Under the pieces are notes generated by a model. That model did not search any database. It was not told the DNA's origin and was given only the letters and a program-made list of their open reading frames with translations. From Deltaproteobacteria bacterium (lineage in GTDB: Bacteria > Desulfobacterota > Desulfobacteria > C00003060 > C00003106): DNA of 17,643 nucleotides. Of the stretch, positions 15,544-17,643 are shown piece by piece. How positions within the stretch are numbered: the stretch's first letter is position 1; every line of letters begins with the position of its first letter. Both the position numbers and the translations under genes were made by a program. The stretch lies in NCBI GenBank assembly GCA_019314005.1, contig JAFDAE010000038.1, forward strand, positions 1 to 17,643, read 5' to 3'.

Positions 15544-15600
15544 TCTGTTTAAATTGGAATACAGTTACGTGTCGCGACCGAAACAAATAATTTAAACAGA
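15544..15600. repeat. 12-bp inverted repeat upstream of the epimerase gene
   Basis: TCTGTTTAAATT (15544-15555) and AATTTAAACAGA (15589-15600) are perfect inverse complements around a 33-nt loop that contains the palindrome GTCGCGAC (15571-15578). It lies in the 5' leader or promoter region of the epimerase, 14 bp from its start. It could be an operator or a leader hairpin. Confidence 0.5.
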
Positions 15601-15671
15601 ACACCTATCCCAAATTCTGATATATGACAAGGTGTTTTTGGCAAAAAAACTCCCTTGCCCCAATCTCCCTC

Positions 15672-15700
15672 TTGACACTATATCGAAGAAGTGTTAAAGA
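15672..15700 (+). promoter_or_regulatory. probable promoter of the tRNA genes
   Basis: TTGACA (15672-15677) lies 17 bp from TAAAGA (15695-15700), about 33 bp before tRNA-Lys. The -35 is perfect, the -10 is weak. It could drive tRNA-Lys, tRNA-Glu and perhaps the selenoprotein gene as one transcript. Confidence 0.5.
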
Positions 15701-15732
15701 TTTTTGTTTTTAATGTCAGAGACTCTGTTTTC

Positions 15733-15808
15733 GGGCCGTTAACTCAGTCGGTAGAGTATCTGCCTTTTAAGCAGAGAGTCGCGCGTTCGAGCCGCGCACG
15801 GCCCACCA
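15733..15808 (+). tRNA. tRNA-Lys (anticodon TTT)
   Basis: The 76-nt cloverleaf has acceptor GGGCCGT / ACGGCCC, a normal D-arm (ACTCAGTCGGTAGAGT), anticodon stem TCTGC / GCAGA with loop CTTTTAA (anticodon TTT), and T-arm GCGCG-TTCGAGC-CGCGC. The 3' CCA is encoded (15806-15808). Confidence 0.97.
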
Positions 15809-15816
15809 AGAAATTT

Positions 15817-15960
15817 TGAGACCTTTGAAAAATGTTCAATTTTGTTCAAGTTCAAGAATGGCGAGGATTTTAACCGCAGGAATACATTGAGTATTTTGAG
15901 GATTAAAATTTGAGCCAGACGCAGAAATTGAACAAAAGGGGATGTTTTTCAAAGGTCTCA
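15817..15960. repeat. 144-bp palindromic element between two tRNA genes
   Basis: Terminal arms TGAGACCTTTGAAAAA (15817-15832) and TTTTTCAAAGGTCTCA (15945-15960) are perfect inverse complements. Pairing resumes inside: TGTTCAATTTT against GAAATTGAACA, TTTTAA against TTAAAA, and a central AATAC-ATTGA-GTATT. It is thus a nearly continuous long palindrome with no coding capacity, inserted 8 bp after tRNA-Lys and 13 bp before tRNA-Glu. The design resembles the element at 7212-7338, which also centres on ATAC-(5 nt)-GTAT. No target duplication is clear. It could be a MITE-like or REP-like element, or a processing or termination structure between the tRNAs. Confidence 0.75.
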
Positions 15961-15973
15961 CTTTTACAAAAGT

Positions 15974-16051
15974 GTCCCCATCGTCTAGTCTGGTCCAGGA
16001 CACCGGCCTTTCACGCCGGCAACACCGGTTCAAATCCGGTTGGGGACGCCA
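15974..16051 (+). tRNA. tRNA-Glu (anticodon TTC)
   Basis: The 78-nt cloverleaf has acceptor GTCCCCA / TGGGGAC, D-arm TCGTCTAGTCTGGTCCAGGA, anticodon stem CCGGC / GCCGG with loop CTTTCAC (anticodon TTC), and T-arm ACCGG-TTCAAAT-CCGGT. The discriminator is G and CCA is encoded (16049-16051). Confidence 0.97.
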
Positions 16052-16112
16052 CGCCCACCCGCAATTCAACGAATTCAACAAGTTCCCCTCTGCCCCAAAA
16101 GGGAAAACGCCC

Positions 16113-16934
16113 ATGAGTATTAAAACTTTTAAGGACACGGTGCTTGCGAAGTTTTTTTCACGATTTCCCGTTCTTGTAGAACTATGGGCCAAATCACACA
16201 AGTTTGTCGTGAACGCGACAATCCCCTGGACAGATTTGTCCAAGGATCTCAACGAATGTCGAATCGCTTTAGTAACCACGGCAGGTGTTCATCTGAAATC
16301 CCAGACCCCCTACGATATGGAAAACCAGGAAGGGGATCCCTCTTTTCGGGAGATTCCCTCAAACACACCTCTCTCCGACCTGATGATCACACACAACTAT
16401 TACGACCATAAAGATGCTGATAGTGACGTCAATGTTGTTCTTCCCATGGAAAGACTGAAAGAACTTGAAGCTGAAGGGATCATCAAAGGAATAGCGTCTC
16501 GCCATTTCTCTTTTATGGGCCATATCCTTGGCCGACATATAGAGAAGCTGATCAAGCAAACAGGGCCGGAGGTGGCAAGGATGCTGAAAGGTGATCAAAA
16601 CGATATCGTATTCTTGACACCTGCTTGAGGGACTTGCGTTCAGTCCGTGGGGCTGATCCAGAGAGCTATCGAAGCGGAAGGAATTGCAACGATCTCTGTT
16701 TCTCTAAATCGTATGATCACTGAAAAAGTGAAACCTCCCAGGTCTCTGCTGCCCGCCTTTCCCTTAGGCCATCCAATGGGAAACCCTTTTGACAAGGGGT
16801 TACAAAGACGGATTTTAATGGAGGGATTAAGATACGTCAAAGAGATTAGAAAACCTGGAACGATCATAGACCTAACAAGTACTTATAGGATACAAGGCGG
16901 CAAATGCGCCGTTTGTGAAGTGGAAGTGGAGTGA
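16113..16934 (+). CDS. selenocysteine-containing GrdB-family protein (in-frame TGA)
   Basis: One reading frame runs from ATG 16113 to TGA 16932-16934, interrupted only by TGA at 16626-16628. Read as selenocysteine, this gives a 273-residue protein with Sec172 in a UGTC motif (A-U172-G-T-C175-V). Both sides match the glycine/betaine/sarcosine reductase selenoprotein B family: ALVTTAGVHLKSQTPYDM, THNYYDHKDAD, RHFSFMGHILG before, and VGLIQRAIEAEGIATISVSL, RILMEGLRYVKEI after. GrdB itself has UGTC at its active site. A C-terminal CAVC (265-268) may add redox cysteines. The start follows AAAAGGGA; an earlier frame would overlap tRNA-Glu. Classic GrdB is longer (about 430 residues), so this is the short family form. 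No grdA, grdE or thioredoxin genes are nearby. Substrate is unknown. Confidence 0.87.
16636..16658 (+). promoter_or_regulatory. candidate bacterial SECIS hairpin
   Basis: TCAGTC (16640-16645) pairs with GGCTGA (16651-16656), with one G-T pair, around the loop CGTGG (16646-16650). G16638-C16658 extends it past a mismatch. The loop begins 18 nt after the TGA and contains GTGG. Bacterial SECIS elements are hairpins in this range after the UGA, with G in the apical loop, read by SelB. A competing hairpin GGACT-TGCGTTC-AGTCC starts 2 nt after the TGA. Confidence 0.55.
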
Positions 16935-17572
16935 AGTTTTTCGTGAAACCATGCACTGTAGAGGTAATATTTTTTGACTTTGGCGGTGTATTGGCTGAAG
17001 AGGGTTTCCGAAACGGCCTAGTCTCCATAGCAAAGCTAAATGGGCTTGATCCGGAAGTATTTGTAAAGGCGGCCTTCAATCTCGTCTTTGAAGATGGCTT
17101 TGTTGTCGGCCGGTCGGGCGAAGAAACATTTTGGCAGTCTCTGCGAGACCGGTTCCGTATAAAGGGGGCTGATGGCGCGCTTAGAAGTGAGGTGCTCTCC
17201 AGATTTGAGTTGCGGCCTTGGATGATGCAACTTGTTAAGGACCTTAGAGATCACAATATCCGTTTAGCAATCCTGAGCGACCAGACCAATTGGCTCGATG
17301 AGTTGGACGCACAGCACGGTTTTTTTAAACAATTCGACCGTGTTTTTAACAGTTATCACACTGGAAAATCTAAAAAAGACCCCTCGATCTTTGACGATGT
17401 GGTGGCTGAGATGGGCATCAAACCAACGCAAGCCCTGTTTGTAGATGACAATATGGGAAACATTCAAAGAGCTAAACAGAGGGGACTCTATACCATACTT
17501 TACCAAGACCGTGAGCGTTTTCAAAATGATTTGGCGCGATTTTGTCATTTCTTGAAACTACCTCCTTGGTAA
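16931..17572 (+). CDS. HAD-superfamily hydrolase, YihX-like
   Basis: The 213-residue protein has HAD motifs in order: FFDFGGVLAEE with nucleophile Asp16, LAILSDQTNWL with Ser116, Lys at 146-149 in TGKSKKDPSIF, and FVDDNMGNIQRAK with Asp172-Asp173. The second acid of DxDx(V/T) is replaced by Gly (DFGGV), as in the YihX/HAD4 sugar-phosphatase group, which have D-x-G-N-V. It is probably a cytoplasmic phosphatase of a small phosphorylated metabolite. The start is GTG 16931 in GTGA, overlapping the selenoprotein stop by 4 bp, so the two are translationally coupled and may share a pathway. Substrate is unknown. Confidence 0.87.
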   Translation: MKFFVKPCTVEVIFFDFGGVLAEEGFRNGLVSIAKLNGLDPEVFVKAAFNLVFEDGFVVGRSGEETFWQSLRDRFRIKGADGALRSEVLSRFELRPWMMQLVKDLRDHNIRLAILSDQTNWLDELDAQHGFFKQFDRVFNSYHTGKSKKDPSIFDDVVAEMGIKPTQALFVDDNMGNIQRAKQRGLYTILYQDRERFQNDLARFCHFLKLPPW

Positions 17573-17600
17573 GATAGACTAAGGGATATTCCCATACCAA

Positions 17601-17638
17601 AATCAGATGATTCCCCATATGCTAATATTTATCTGATT
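17601..17638. repeat. 8-bp inverted repeat after the HAD gene
   Basis: AATCAGAT (17601-17608) and ATCTGATT (17631-17638) are perfect inverse complements with a 22-nt loop. No T-run follows within the window, so it is not a convincing terminator. GGGATATTCCC (17583-17593) is another short palindrome nearby. Confidence 0.35.
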
Positions 17639-17643
17639 ACAGT

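Noticed and set aside
15942..16112. An N-terminal extension of the selenoprotein frame
   Set aside because: It would be translated through the whole of tRNA-Glu and part of the palindromic element. ATG 16113 has a good ribosome binding site and family-like N-terminus.
16647..16934. A separate small gene after the selenoprotein TGA
   Set aside because: It is in the same frame as the upstream part, has no ribosome binding site, and its sequence continues the GrdB-family domain. It is the second half of one selenoprotein.

Overview
The window looks like a piece of a chromosome from a Gram-negative anaerobe, most likely of the deltaproteobacterial (Desulfobacterota) type. This is an inference. 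It rests on a selenocysteine-encoded glycine/betaine-reductase-B-like protein, a tryptophan attenuator, Gram-negative style lipoprotein and PilZ genes, and several palindromic intergenic elements (GTAAAAAGTC and GAGACCTTTGAAAAA types) that I associate with such genomes. No species can be named from sequence alone.

Region 1 (1-3581, + strand) is an accessory stretch of small, unrelated genes. It holds the 3' end of an unknown gene, an attC-like hairpin, a stand-alone PD-(D/E)XK-type nuclease candidate, a VapBC toxin-antitoxin pair with an 11-bp inverted repeat over its promoter, a SEC-C metal-binding small protein, a cupin and an orphan lipoprotein. This composition resembles integron cassettes, but no integrase is visible and only one hairpin is convincing.

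Region 2 (3623-9527, - strand) holds a PilZ domain gene tightly coupled to a secreted serpin, then lepA (elongation factor 4), then a DUF255/YyaL-type thioredoxin-fold protein. Palindromic repeat elements sit at the 3' end of lepA and between lepA and the DUF255 gene.

Region 3 (9588-14570, + strand) is a tryptophan operon. A promoter-like TTGACA is followed by a 23-residue leader peptide with three consecutive Trp codons, competing hairpins and an intrinsic terminator, then trpE, a broken trpG, trpD, trpC and trpF. trpG has lost its middle, including the catalytic cysteine region, and changes reading frame. trpB and trpA are not downstream. Instead trpF runs into a convergent nucleotide-sugar epimerase gene 3 bp away.

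Region 4 (15531-17643) has tRNA-Lys(TTT) and tRNA-Glu(TTC) separated by a 144-bp palindromic element. Next is a GrdB-family gene whose reading frame is interrupted by one in-frame TGA. The frame continues without a break on the far side, giving a UGTC motif with a candidate SECIS hairpin just downstream, so I annotate it as one 273-residue selenoprotein. A YihX-like HAD hydrolase gene overlaps its stop codon.

The most interesting items are the selenoprotein, the deleted trpG inside an otherwise complete and attenuator-controlled operon, the PilZ-serpin operon, and the family of long palindromic intergenic elements.
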